A stretch of DNA of 64,000 nucleotides from Nectonema munidae (Eukaryota > Nematomorpha > Nectonematoida > Nectonematidae), in contig JAUIRK010000916.1 of NCBI GenBank assembly GCA_030549495.1, positions 967,001 through 1,031,000 on the forward strand, in the 5' to 3' direction. Below the pieces are notes generated by a model. That model did no database searches, was not told where the DNA came from, and was given only the letters and a program-made list of their open reading frames with translations. The position numbers were made by a program, and so were the translations under genes. This document shows positions 33,181 to 44,437 of this stretch, in pieces. How positions within the stretch are numbered: position 1 is the first letter of the stretch; each line of letters begins with the position of its first letter.

Positions 33181-35365
33181 CACTAGAATGGCCATGGTGT
33201 CGATTACAACATTTCACTTTACAAAAAATTAAATAACTCAATTCTGATTCATCAAATCAGTTTACTTTGAAGTTTAGAATTTTTTCTTCTTTGTTTTTTA
33301 GAAGTAATTATCATAAAATTTTAAAAAAATTTGAAAAGCAAAAATTTTTCGTCAAATTTACCTCCCTTGGCCAAAGTGTCGTTTTCGACATCTTTTATTA
33401 AGTTAAATCAAATACTTTTACATTATATATAGATAATAGATCTTTATTTATAAACATATATTCTCCCATTACCATGTATTATATAATGTATATATGCGAA
33501 AAATAGGGGGCAAATGTCTAGGAACATAGAATGGCGAAAGTTCTTTTATTGCTATGAAGTATGAACACATGTGTATAATCTTGCAATGCACTTTCACATG
33601 ATGAATTATCTAATAATTTTTAGATAGGCATACTTCTTGCTTCATATATTTTGCTTAGCTTCTGTTGAAGTAACAATACGACACATTTCTTCATACTTTT
33701 TTTGCTTGATATCTTTGCTTTTATTTCGTTGTTTTACGTTGATTACAAAAAATGTCTGAGAATATAGCTTTTCAAGATGCATCAACGAGCGAAGATTGCT
33801 CTTTAGAGAGTTAAAGTTCTTATTCATTCGTAAAATCAGAAGAATCATTATCTAGTCTTGAAATGAAGATTTTGATGATCAAGGGTACACTGTAGTCACA
33901 AAAGATGGTTCTGTTTGGAGAGAGTTGTTTTTTTCTTAGCGAGGACGTGTTAGAAAGCATAATGTGTTTTCTGCTAAACCAGGTTTACTTCCTCTGGTCA
34001 AAAAACAAGCTTCGATATCATCTTACATGGCATGGAAGCTTTTTATAAGTGAACCAATGCTTCGAATAAAAAAAAGAAATACAGAGTTGTATGCTCAAAA
34101 AACCAATACGTTTTGGTCACTAAGCTTTGAAATGAAAAATACGGGCTTAATTATTCAAATCAACTATGTCAAGAAATGTTTTTAAATTTATTATTTAGTC
34201 ACTCCGATTTGACGATAAGTCTTCAAGAAATGAGAGAGTAAATACAGATAAATTCACGCATGTTAGAGAAATTTTCGATAATTTTGTTCAAAATTGTATG
34301 AATTCCTTTATTCCCAATTTCAGCTTGACAATCGACGAGCAACTACTTCCATTGAAAAATCGTTCCCCCTTCATTGTTTATATGCGTAATAAACCCGATA
34401 AGTTTGACATCAAGTTCTGGCTTCTCGTGGAAGTAGAAAGTAAATATGTTTACAAAATTTTGCGTTATTTAGGAGCACAAGAGAAAGCTTCTCGTTTTGG
34501 TAAGCCTCTTGCTGAAGATGTTGTTATGAGGTTGACTTCTGAAATAAAAAACAAAGGTTACAACATAACGTCAGATAACTTTTTTTCAAGCGTCGCGTTA
34601 GTTCAAAAACTCAGTACCCATAAAATCTCCTTTGTTGGAACATTGAGAGCAAATAGTAAAGGTGTAACAAAAGAAATGATGTGTCATGAAAAGGGTAAAA
34701 AATTTGAAAATAAGTTTTATTACAACGATAAGGTTGGATGCATGTTTGTGAATTACCAATGCAAAAAAAAGATCTGTCTGCCTTTTATCTTCAATGCATG
34801 ACTCTCCAACAGTTTTAAGCGATCAGAAAAAAAACCAACTGTAATCGACTTCTATAATCATAATAAAATTGGCATTGTGGATTTGATATTAAGAAAATAC
34901 ACCACTTTGTCTGCATCAAGATGATGGCCATTATCAGTATGGTACAATATGTTTGACATTGCTTTGTTGAATGCATGGATTGTATATAAAAAAGCAAGTA
35001 GTGTCAAGGTCACTCGGAAGCAATTTTTGATTCAATTGATCGAAAATCTTCGAGAAAATGCAGCAAAGAAAAATTCTAATGCAAATTTGCCTGTTTCTGA
35101 GAAGAGGAAAAGAAGAAAATGCTCAAATAAAGAATGCAACAACACAAGCGACCATTTGTAAAGATTGTTTTCAAGCAGTTTGTGGTAGTTGTTCAGTAAG
35201 CAATTCCAGAGTTATATATGCTCTTTGTAAGATGTGTAATGAATAAAACTTAAAATAATTTAAACACCTTTGTAAACATTTTATGATTTAGAGTAGAAAA
35301 AACTAATAGTGTCGATTTCGACACTATGGCCACCCATAGTAAAAAAAATATCGGCCATTCTAGTG
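33181..35365 (+). mobile_element. piggyBac element (copy B) with both ends
   Basis: The left end CACTAGAATGGCC (33181) is repeated inverted at the right end (GGCCATTCTAGTG, ending 35365). Flanks CTAA and TAAA are what would remain of a decayed TTAA target. The element is 2185 bp. A second motif, GTGTCGATTTCGACAC-like, recurs near both ends (33198, 33378 and 35310), as subterminal repeats often do in piggyBac. The transposase occupies about 33845-35245. Confidence 0.88.
33845..35245 (+). pseudogene. piggyBac transposase, nearly complete but broken
   Basis: Reads DGSVWRELFF, KPGLLPLVKKQASISSYMAW, KLFISEP, then the main open piece 34298-34801 with NFSLTIDEQLLPLKNRSPF (first catalytic Asp), VYMRNKPDKFDIKFWLLVE, YNITSDNFFSSVALVQKL (second Asp) and KISFVGTLRANSKGV. 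After a frame change follow TVIDFYNHNKIG, VDLILRKYT (third Asp region), RWWPLSVWYNMFDIALLNAW, and a C-terminal Cys-rich finger, CSNKECNNTSDHLCKDCF. The layout is that of DDE_Tnp_1_7. Three or more frame changes and an early stop prevent function, but blocks are well kept, so the copy is fairly young. Confidence 0.87.
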
Positions 35366-35369
35366 TAAA

Positions 35370-38216
35370 CAGTGGTTCTTTGGTGATCACCCTGGATTAT
35401 TACAATAAAATACAATCGGCCACTCATGACTAAGGCGGTTAAAAGTCAAGAGAGTTAACTTTTCTTTTCTAATATAACTTCTTCTAAAACACATTAAGAG
35501 TCTTATTTTATAATATTTATGGAAAAAAAGTCCACTTTTCATTTATACTCCATTTTTCGTAAATAAAGGTTAATTTCTTTTTATAATTATTTGAATAGAA
35601 CATTTTTAATATAGGTAAAATTTCCGTCTCTTCCATCGTGCAACATAAATTGATTCATTTACTTATAATGATCTCACCAAAGAGCATGGATTAAAAAGAA
35701 AAAACTTATGTTTACTATTAAAATTCTCTAAGTAAGACATTTCAACTGGCGAACTATTCCGTTTTTCTTGTTTTGCGCATTTTATGTATCGTTTTGTGGC
35801 TAAATAAAAATGTGGCTTGGATAAAAGGAGCTTTAGAGGAGGATAAATCAAAAAGAGAATAAGTAAAATAATTTTTGGCATTTAAGTTTTTTCATGATTC
35901 ACTAGTAACACAATGCGGTTTAGTGCAGAAATGTACTATTATGAAAACTCTAGGCGAAGTGAAAAGATTGTGGATAAGTTTAGAGGGAAATCTTTACGAA
36001 TTCTTATTTGGAAAAGAGTATTTTCAAACAATAAATATTTTTGAGCATTTAATGTAAAATAAAAATTTTTTGTGAATTAAGGTAATTAATTCAATTGTTA
36101 ACCTCGGTAGTCCACTAGTGTTTTTAGAAGCCCAAAAAAATTCTGAAAAATGGCTTTACATATATTTGTGTTACTTTTTTTTAAGTAAAATAAAGTTTTG
36201 CACGAATTTTATGTCAAAATTTTAAAATTATTTTATTTTTGTATTTGTTAACTTTTATGTAGGAGTAGTATACAAGCCAATGGTTTTTGGGCAAAAAAGT
36301 TGTAAAGTAGTTTTTGCAGTGTAAAATAAATTTTATAAACAATGATTTTTTAAAAATAAATTTATAAAGTCTATTTCGAAAAAAAACTTTTTATTTTGAT
36401 TTAGCTAGTTAGTGCTGGTTAGTTAGATTTTGGATAATTAATTGAGTAGCTAGATAGGGCGTAGATAGTTATAAAAATTTTGTCATTACACAAATTTTAG
36501 GCTCGTGTAAAAATTTTATGACTAGACAAATAGTGTCCACTGAGTAAATGTCAAACATTCAATCTAAACAATCTTAGACGGTGTAGATTGCAGAGTATTT
36601 TGACAGAATACAACCTGCAATACATTAAATTATATCTTCAAAAACACCTTCCCTCCTATGATTGATTTCACTTGTATTTTTCTGTTTTATAAAAAGTAAT
36701 GAAGGAAGGCGGAAGAGAAAGAGACCGAAATCCTATATTTACAAGCTCATGAAAGCCAATAAATATTTTCATCATTATTTGAAAAACATTAGAACTGATA
36801 TATGAAAAGATTGATTCTTTAATAAAGTTTGTTTTTGATTGATCGATGCTGTAGTTCTGTTGGAAATAGAGCATAAGCTTATTCTTTGAATTCGCCTTGC
36901 TATTTTTGAAGAGATGAGAAAAATGTTTTTGAAAAGAAACAAAACTTAGATATAATTAAGCGAAGAACAAATACAAGATATATAACGCTACTAACAATAA
37001 TTGATTTCAGAGCTGTCTTATAAAAAAATGAAATAAGTCGATAAAAATCGTTAAATTAGGTTCGCTTTGAACAGCAGAGACGCAGTGCATTGCATTGATA
37101 TAAAACGTGATTTGCAACAACTCAGTAGCGATTAACAACACACTATTGATTGAGATTTGATGATAAAAGGAATCTACTGCTACATATATAAGTATACAAG
37201 AAAAATATTCTTTTTGATGGATAAGAAAGTTCAATGTTATGGAATTATTATTTCAGAATATTGCAGCTTCTTTAACAAGACTACTCGTTATTTTTAACAG
37301 TATAAAATACAATACTTAATTTTTTTAAGACTGCTTCTATCAAATTTTACATTAATTTTAAAAGGCATTCCTCTACTAAAGCAAAAATCTATTGAATTCA
37401 TTTATTTTTGGGTAAATTCACAGGCTGCGTAAAAACGCGTTGTGTTTAATAAATTCGTAATGTAAGTTAAACGTTATATGACTATCTACTCCGCTCTATG
37501 TAAAAATGGTTCCTCTTTTTTTAAATCAAAGAGTAAAGTAAAAACCGGAATACTGAACCTTTTCTTATGATTCCAGATGATTAAAAAATAATATGATAGG
37601 GAAAGTACTTTCAATAAGTCTGTTTAAATTATTGTGTAAACTTGGCAGGGTGACTGTGTAATTTAACTTGCCTAAAAAGTTCCCCATAATTTGAAAGACA
37701 GTAGCCACTGAAAAACTTCAGAGAAAAATCTTCAAACAAATTTACAAGCATCAATCATAAAACGCGTGGCTACCTATCGAGCCTTTGTTAAAGTAAAATG
37801 CCATTTTTTACCTAATCGTTATACATATTGTCATTTATTAGCAACGTTAAAAAAGGAGCGGTTCAGAATTCAGTATGTTTTTTAAAACGCAAGGATTACT
37901 CTTTATATCCTTGATCAAAAAAGAAAGGAGAAAATAACACGGAGAAGACACATAAGAGTACGCAAAGTAAAATGTATTATGAAAATAAACTTAAAAAATG
38001 CTATATACGATGTATTATACTGGCATAATAATAATAATACAAATACCTTGTTTACTGATTTATCAAACAGTTGTTGGGAAATTACATGATATTTGAAAAT
38101 ATCAAATGACAATAGTGAAATCACAGATGAAAAGAAGGATAAAGGCATTAAAAAAAACTCTTTCTGACAGGAAAGAAGATAGGATATTAATTAGTAGCGT
38201 GCGTTATTTATCATCT
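35370..38216. other. AT-rich stretch downstream of STRIP, no recognised gene
   Basis: Only short frames without motifs on either strand. It contains the 3' side of STRIP at its right edge. No element ends recognised. Confidence 0.4.
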
Positions 38217-38222
38217 TTTATT
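38217..38222 (-). terminator. Poly(A) signal directly abutting the STRIP stop
   Basis: On the minus strand the TGA stop (38225-38223) is followed without a gap by AATAAA. If used, the 3' UTR is about 10-30 nt. Further AT-rich candidates lie downstream. Confidence 0.35.
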
Positions 38223-40892
38223 TCAAAAGCAGCAATCCGTCGAAGCAAGTAAACGATCCCAATCATACGTATGATTGTATACTTCGTTTTCTAGCCAAAT
38301 TCTGTAATTATTTTTAAAGGATTGTGACAAGACTTCTTCTTCGTCCTCTTGACCAAAAGTATTTCTGTCTTCGCATGAAGAGCGATTGTCATCATCACTG
38401 TTGCAAGAGGCAGACTTCAGCTGAGCAGAGAGTGTTTGAGAGGAGAAGGAATAGTCGCGCCAAGCGTGAAATGCTTCAACTTTCAATTTCATTGGTCCTT
38501 CTTCAGCTTGGAAATCAACTTCCTTAGTTTCGTTCAAATTTCCGTAGGCCCAGTCGTCATTAAGGACATGGCGTAATCTGTGATAAATGGCTGTCATGAT
38601 TTGAGTGTTATTTTTTCGCGCTGGTCGACCGAGGTAGCGCATTTGCAGTTTAAGTAGTTTGAAAACGTAAAATTGGAAATAGGAGTGACAAACTCGCAAA
38701 CACCTTTTTAGAATAGGAGTTGTATTGAAGTTGATGAGGAGAGTGATTCGCGATGGCTTCCACTTAACCAGCTTATTCAGTATTCGTACAATATTTACAA
38801 AAAAGAACATCTTTCGCCATGAAGTCGTGGGTGTATTTACTTCTGATTTGAGTGACGCTAAAATTTCGTTCTCTATAACACTTGCCTCTTCTTCATTGTC
38901 AGAAATTAAGGCCTTTGATATGAACAAACAGTGAGGATACTCAAAACTTGGAAGAGTGCTATAATCAAACACAGAACTCGGCATGTCTTGGTTTAGAAAC
39001 TTTAGGAACAGAGGAACGCAATTAGCAAAGACAAGTTGCTGACAAAAACCTTCAAACTGATATACGTGATTAATTTTAAAGTATTTCAGAAGTAGAAGGA
39101 TGATAGCAGAAATTGCTTTGGAAACAATTTCGTTGTGTCTCTTCTTATCCACTTCTTCTTTTTTAACCATTTCGATTATGGGCTGCTTATTCGTGTTATT
39201 ATTATTAGTGTGATTCGTTTTATCACACTGAGCCACATCATTGAAGATACTGAGCGAAGTTTCATTTTTATTCTTGAAAACGGGAAAAGCTGAAAGCAGA
39301 AGTTTAAGCAAGGATACGGTGTAATGATCCATCTTAGGGCAAAAATCGCAATAAAAGAGTTCAACTGCTCTTTCACTCATTAATTTGTCTTTGGAATGCG
39401 TGAATGGATACTTCAATGATAATTCCATTTCATTTACCTGCATCTCAGTATGAGATTGATACAGATACATTTTTAAATACTTTATGCTTTCGTGAATTGG
39501 TTTCGGTAACCCCTCCAAACTCGATAAATCATCCTTAACTGCAAAACCAACAAATTTTCTTCGAGCATTATTCAAAAACTCTTTAAGATCCTGCAACCGT
39601 ATCTTCGATCTCCACACAAAAGAAGATGAAAGCGTGCTATTGACTTTGCAAGACAATTTATCATCATTTGGTTTATTTGCTTTTGAAGATGCAACTACTT
39701 TTTCAATACTTTCATCTTTATTAATAAAAGTGCTTTTTCTATGATCTGCTTTGGTGTCGTTGTTATTTTCAACATTATCAACGCCATCATCTTCATCATC
39801 CATATCATTATTTATTCTTTTTTTCAGTGTGCTTTCTTTATCATCCAAATTCTCAGAGGAAAGATTCTCGAAACTTTCATATCGAATGATATTACTTTGT
39901 GGATTTAATAATTTCTTTGCATCCTTCACATTTTGGGAGTTGGAAATATCAATATTTAAAGCATTTTCAAGGCTGGAGGAAGAAATGGAGTAATTTAAAC
40001 TATTAACAACGGATAAATCTGAGATTACAGGTTTGGGAATCCAAGGCTTCATATTTGACAGCATTTCTATATAATTTTCAGTTATAGGAAGTAAGCCATA
40101 CGCTATTCTCTTTCCGTTTCTAAGCGTGCTATACTGATTTAAATCGCCGAATGTAATAAGGAGTGTTTTCCACAGTAACAATAAAATCTTTTTCATAGGT
40201 AGGTACGGAGAAGAAACGTTACAGAATTTAACGAGACAGTCGAATAAAACGACCGAAAAAATTTTTCCTGAAACATTTTCACTTTGCAACTCATCCTTTA
40301 TGCACTCTAGGATTCGAGGATGCTGCGTAGCGCGAGTTCTAAACACTTCCATTAAAGTGTAAATTATATTAGCAATGACACGCAAATAAATGTTATCAAC
40401 AATAGAGGACGAATTTGTAGATTGTTGGTCACAGCAAGAAGCTCCCAACTCAATTTCAAAAACGAACTGCTCAATCAGTACGGAAAACACACCGCAATTA
40501 TAAAGGAGTAAGCAATTTTGTATAACAGATTCGCTGTGCTCATACTCGTTTTTGCATTCGTCGAAAGTTCCTTGACAGAGGTATAACAAGGATTGTAAAC
40601 ACATGAGTTTGCTTTTTCTACAATCCAACTCCAACACATTTAGCATGTGTAGGATAAAAAAATTTTGTTTCTCTAAAGAACATCTTTTCCAAGAAATCGT
40701 ATTCGTATTGGCACCACTTGAAAATTTTGATAAGAATTTGTAAAAGTTATTTTTATTCAAGATAAATTCTGCTTCCTCCGAATAAGAATACAATTGAGCA
40801 ATTTCACATTCAAGGGATTCACTGTCATTGTACTCAAAATCTATGCTCGGAAGCTCGGTATTCAAATGGCTTTGCTCAGTATTATTGTACAT
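38223..40892 (-). CDS. STRIP1: Striatin-interacting protein (STRIP1/2, FAM40; Far11 family)
   Basis: Core scaffold subunit of the STRIPAK phosphatase-kinase complex (striatin, PP2A, MOB4, GCKIII kinases), acting in the cytoplasm on Hippo signalling, cytoskeleton and endosomal traffic. The 889-residue frame starts at ATG 40892 (MYNNTEQSH); the frame continues upstream only through TTG. The N1221 domain covers about 15-290: FEYNDSESLECEIAQLYSYS, CLQSLLYLCQGTFDE, PMKKILLLLWKTLL. A disordered acidic linker (about 310-430) follows. The DUF3402 domain then starts at VWRSKIRLQDLKEFL and includes GLPKPIHESIKYLK, EIVSKAISAIILLLLKYFKI, NHVYQFEGFCQQLVFANCVP, WRKMFFFVNIVRILNKL, YLGRPARKNN and LNDDWAYGN, ending with YRIWLENEVYN. 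Length agrees with human STRIP1 (837). One exon, against about 20 in vertebrates. Confidence 0.97.
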   Translation of the reverse strand: MYNNTEQSHLNTELPSIDFEYNDSESLECEIAQLYSYSEEAEFILNKNNFYKFLSKFSSGANTNTISWKRCSLEKQNFFILHMLNVLELDCRKSKLMCLQSLLYLCQGTFDECKNEYEHSESVIQNCLLLYNCGVFSVLIEQFVFEIELGASCCDQQSTNSSSIVDNIYLRVIANIIYTLMEVFRTRATQHPRILECIKDELQSENVSGKIFSVVLFDCLVKFCNVSSPYLPMKKILLLLWKTLLITFGDLNQYSTLRNGKRIAYGLLPITENYIEMLSNMKPWIPKPVISDLSVVNSLNYSISSSSLENALNIDISNSQNVKDAKKLLNPQSNIIRYESFENLSSENLDDKESTLKKRINNDMDDEDDGVDNVENNNDTKADHRKSTFINKDESIEKVVASSKANKPNDDKLSCKVNSTLSSSFVWRSKIRLQDLKEFLNNARRKFVGFAVKDDLSSLEGLPKPIHESIKYLKMYLYQSHTEMQVNEMELSLKYPFTHSKDKLMSERAVELFYCDFCPKMDHYTVSLLKLLLSAFPVFKNKNETSLSIFNDVAQCDKTNHTNNNNTNKQPIIEMVKKEEVDKKRHNEIVSKAISAIILLLLKYFKINHVYQFEGFCQQLVFANCVPLFLKFLNQDMPSSVFDYSTLPSFEYPHCLFISKALISDNEEEASVIENEILASLKSEVNTPTTSWRKMFFFVNIVRILNKLVKWKPSRITLLINFNTTPILKRCLRVCHSYFQFYVFKLLKLQMRYLGRPARKNNTQIMTAIYHRLRHVLNDDWAYGNLNETKEVDFQAEEGPMKLKVEAFHAWRDYSFSSQTLSAQLKSASCNSDDDNRSSCEDRNTFGQEDEEEVLSQSFKNNYRIWLENEVYNHTYDWDRLLASTDCCF

Positions 40893-42030
40893 AATCAAAA
40901 CAACGATATTGCCTCACAAAGCCATCCAGATGCAATGCCAAGTACAAAAAGCAATTCTAAACTTAAAAAAATATATATAAAAAAAACTCTTTGCCGTATT
41001 AATTTACAAGTTAGATTTTCGGTAGAAAATTTATATAAGGAAAAAATAAATTTTATGTGAGAGGATCATGCAACATAGACCCGTCAAAAAATCAAAAGAC
41101 CTGCCAGGCCGCAAAATTATCTTAACAGTTCTCAAAAATTATTATCATAGATCTACATAGAAGGACTTTTCTTCGTAACGGATGTTTGATTGAAGATTTA
41201 AAAAAACAAGCATTAAAATTGAAAATTAAATCTTATAAAAGATAATAAAAAAAAGAATAAATGTGTTAATATGAAGGAATGCAATGGTGATATCCGTTGC
41301 AGTGATCGTTCTAGATATGGACCTCTGCAGCTCGCTTCCTCCTACGTGCTCATCTCAAAACTTTCAGTATGAAATTGTAATTTTGTATAGTTTAGATGTT
41401 AAAAATAGGGTAATATATGCAGATACTTATGGGTGCATATGGTCGTAGGCCTAAAAGAAGTGCCCAATATGCATATGCATAAAGACACCTCTGCCCCCTT
41501 TGTTTCGATGTATATGTACAAAAAAAATAATAATTCTGAATAAAAGTGACTCTTCATGTTAGCCAGGGTTACGGAATCAGTGGAGGAAGGTTTTAAAGAG
41601 GTAGGAGTCGGTATCTAAAATAACAAATAAATTAAAAAACCAGAGTTCTTTCATGACTACATCCTACTAGGCAAGACCTGTTTTCCAACTGAAAGTAAAA
41701 ATTTTTGCGGGGTAATGGAGGTTTCAGAGAAAAATAAGTTAATAATTCTGAAAATCATGAAAACATTGCGGTACATAGCGTAAGAATTAATGTCAAAATT
41801 TTTATTATTACTTACACTAGGGCGAAGAAACTGAGTGCCATACTTCTATCACACAACACAATCCGCTGACATGGCATCAGATATTCTGTCCCAAGTTACA
41901 GCAGAGATCGAGGAAAGCTCATATAGCAAATTCTCCTAACAAGTTAATGAATTGTGAGACTGGATATGGATCACTTCTACAGAACATCAACAAAGAGAAG
42001 ATGGAGCTTGTAACAAGCATGCATCATTAC
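40893..42030. repeat. Spacer upstream of STRIP with dispersed repeat (41568-41650)
   Basis: Presumed STRIP promoter side, then AT-rich DNA. At 41568-41650, CAGGGTTACGGAATCAGTGG and later GGTAGGAGTCGGTATC match, on the plus strand, the dispersed repeat of 7564-7650. A GC-richer patch at 41300-41380 has no recognised identity. Confidence 0.4.
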
Positions 42031-42401
42031 TTCTCAGAAATTCACTAAAAACAGCCCGTCTTCAGTGGATCATTCATCCCTTCTCTGTTTCTGATGAGGC
42101 CATTAATGATGATGATTTCCCTGCAAAGGAGGAATGGATCACAATGCGAGCCAATGAAGCCTTAAAAATCGAATTCCAAAACCAAGATGCAGATTCTTTT
42201 TGGATTTCACGACTAGCTGACTCGCCAACGCTGTCCAATAGGGCCTTGAAGTTCTTGGTATCATTCTCAACAACATATCTCTGTGGGAAAGGGTTCTCAA
42301 CGGTGCTGGGAAAGAAAACAAAAAAGACGACTCCCTTGAATATTGCAAACGATGTCAGACTCGCACTATCAACGAGCAATACTTATGTATGCAAAAAATG
42401 A
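42030..42401 (+). pseudogene. hAT (ZBED5/SCAND3-like) transposase C-terminal fragment
   Basis: An open frame reads TARLQWIIHPFSVSDE, then FPAKEEWITMRANEALKIEF, DADSFWISRLADSPTLSNRA, LKFLVSFSTTYLCGKGFSTV, and NIANDVRLALST before a TGA stop. This is the C-terminal region of the hAT family that gave rise to vertebrate ZBED5 and GTF2IRD2-type proteins (IPFSTTYLCE.GFS, ..DDIR.ALS). About 115 codons survive intact. Immediately upstream (41820-42030) broken frames and stops take over. It may be a recent fragment because its reading frame and GC content stand out from the surroundings. Confidence 0.8.
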
Positions 42402-43149
42402 CTTTATTAAGAAAATTCAAAATTGTAAAAATCCAACAATATATTTTATTCAATCGTACTTTTGCGAAGATAAAATATTCTTCAAATTTTCATTATTTTG
42501 ATGGAGATTAAGAATGCTTCTTACCGTTTTAATGGATCATTGGTTTTTACAATTCCATGAAAGAAAAAATTCTCTCTATATTTGCATTATGAACTTGTAT
42601 TCCAAAAATGTATTGAGTTATTTTCATTAAGACATAAAAGGTAACTACTATACAAAGTTTTTCAAAAAAAGCATCCAGCTTTTATTTATGGATAGTAGTT
42701 GAAAATTAGTATTTTATTTATCATTATTCAAAATACAGAAATTGATCAAATAATTTAAAGAAAAATACCAAAGAAAACCGGACATTCTTGCAAGCTTATA
42801 ATGTTTAAGGATTTATTATATTATAGAACATATAAATATATTGTTTTGTTCGTTTCAAATAATAAATACCTAAAATTTTTAGTTTCAGAAAAAATACGGA
42901 CAAAAAATTTTTTTATAACAAAATTTAAATTTGTCCAAACTTTGTATTAAGAAATAAAAAGAGAATAAACAAATTAAGAGTAATTATAAAATTATTGCCG
43001 GGGCATAGTTTTCATTGGCATAATAATTATTTATGGTAAATACAGGTTCCACCTCCATGTTTGGAAATTACTTAAGCTCCACCAGCCCTAAAAAAAGAAA
43101 AGCAAGGAAAAGAGATCACAGTACTACATTGTCATAAAAAATTGACAGT
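42402..43149. other. AT-rich spacer between two hAT relics
   Basis: Nothing recognised. Confidence 0.4.
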
Positions 43150-43650
43150 TTTTAAATGAAGCGAGAATTATGGCATTCTTTCTTAGACAAGGAAAATTTT
43201 GCTCGATTTTCACATATGAGCACATTTGTTGCTAAAAATAAGATTTTCATCAATGAAGATGTCCTTGAGGTAATGAAACACCGCGTAGCAAATCTGAGGC
43301 AAGATATTTCTCTTTATTTCCCTAGCCTACAAAATATGAAAAATACTATCGATTCATCAAAAACGCGTTTGTAATCTAAAATAGTAATCTGGCCTAAGAA
43401 CACTTCTTAATTCAAAAACAGATTATTGCTTCGATTAATGATTGAGGAGGCGCAAAACATGTTTTTTGTGAAATGTCTTACAGCGATTTTTCAATTGAAT
43501 TGGGACAGTTCTATGCTGATGTTGCAAAGATGGCTTTCAAAGTTCTGATTTGATTTGCCACTACATATAAGTGTGAGAAAGCGTTTTCGATACTACTTGC
43601 CATCGAAACCGAATATTTGATTTCTGAAATAAAAGACTTGATTGTTTAAA
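43150..43650 (+). pseudogene. Second, more decayed hAT (ZBED5-like) fragment
   Basis: The frame 43156-43374 reads KRELWHSFLDKENFARFSHM and HRVANLRQDISLYFPSLQ, like the region before the dimerisation domain in ZBED5-type hAT transposases. Further on, in another frame, SDFSIELGQFYADVAKMAFK and FATTYKCEKAFSILLAIETE recall the FSTTYLCE.GFS block. It is collinear with, but clearly diverged from, the fragment at 42030-42401, so the two are separate insertions or old paralogues. Multiple stops. Confidence 0.65.
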
Positions 43651-44267
43651 TTATATTTAGCAAATATATAACTTTTATATTCTATTACACTAATTTAACT
43701 ATTTCAGCTACCGTAATTAACAGGGATAGACTTTTTAAGCTTTAAATTATAGAGAATACTTTCTTATATAGTTATGTGCTATCAAATATATTTGCCCAGC
43801 TGAAAAATGCATGACATATGGTTCACATTCCTGGCTACATTACTGTCTCTGATCAAATATAGCTCAAACTCGCATTATTGTATCAATGAAGTAGAAAAAT
43901 TTTCGGGCATGCGGGGGAAGGCTTATTCACACACCCCCTCCCCCTTGAAAACATATTGAGATAGGAGGCGGGGCGCGCCTCGATCAAGACAACAACAAAG
44001 TTCACATTAATATTTAGCAGTTAATTGAAATTTTGTTTTTGTACTCAAATTAAATTCCATTCTTCTGCACCCCTGAGATGTATTTGTTATATTAACAAGT
44101 GCGCAAAAGTAAAGCCAAAAATATTGGAAAAAGGATATCTCACATACATAAATTTTATGAGAATATAAAGGAGGAAATCAGAGAGGAAAGTAGATAATAT
44201 GATTGACATAGAATTATTTATTAGACAAATGGGAAAATGATTACAGGAGTAAAAACAATTTAAAAGT
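43651..44267. other. Spacer downstream of the OSR1/SPAK-like kinase
   Basis: AT-rich with one GC-rich patch at about 43908-43990 (alternating G and C runs). No gene seen. Confidence 0.4.
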
Positions 44268-44273
44268 TTTATT
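44268..44273 (-). terminator. Possible poly(A) signal of the OSR1/SPAK-like kinase
   Basis: AATAAA on the minus strand about 165 nt after the TGA stop. It is chosen by position only. Confidence 0.4.
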
Positions 44274-44437
44274 ATAAATATTAAGGTATAATAAAAAACA
44301 AGAATATGCGTGATTAAAAATATACAGTACATCCAGCTTAATAACGGATTGGTCAGATAAAATTTGAAATAAATAACTCTTACACTTTATGATTAAATCA
44401 GTTTTTTAAAGATACTAAGAAAGAAGTAATAAAGAGT

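Noticed and set aside
38324-39993. Plus-strand frames inside STRIP
   Set aside because: They are shadows opposite a conserved 889-residue protein and have no motif of their own.
40893-40898. Two-residue extension upstream of STRIP
   Set aside because: It begins with TTG; the first ATG is at 40892.
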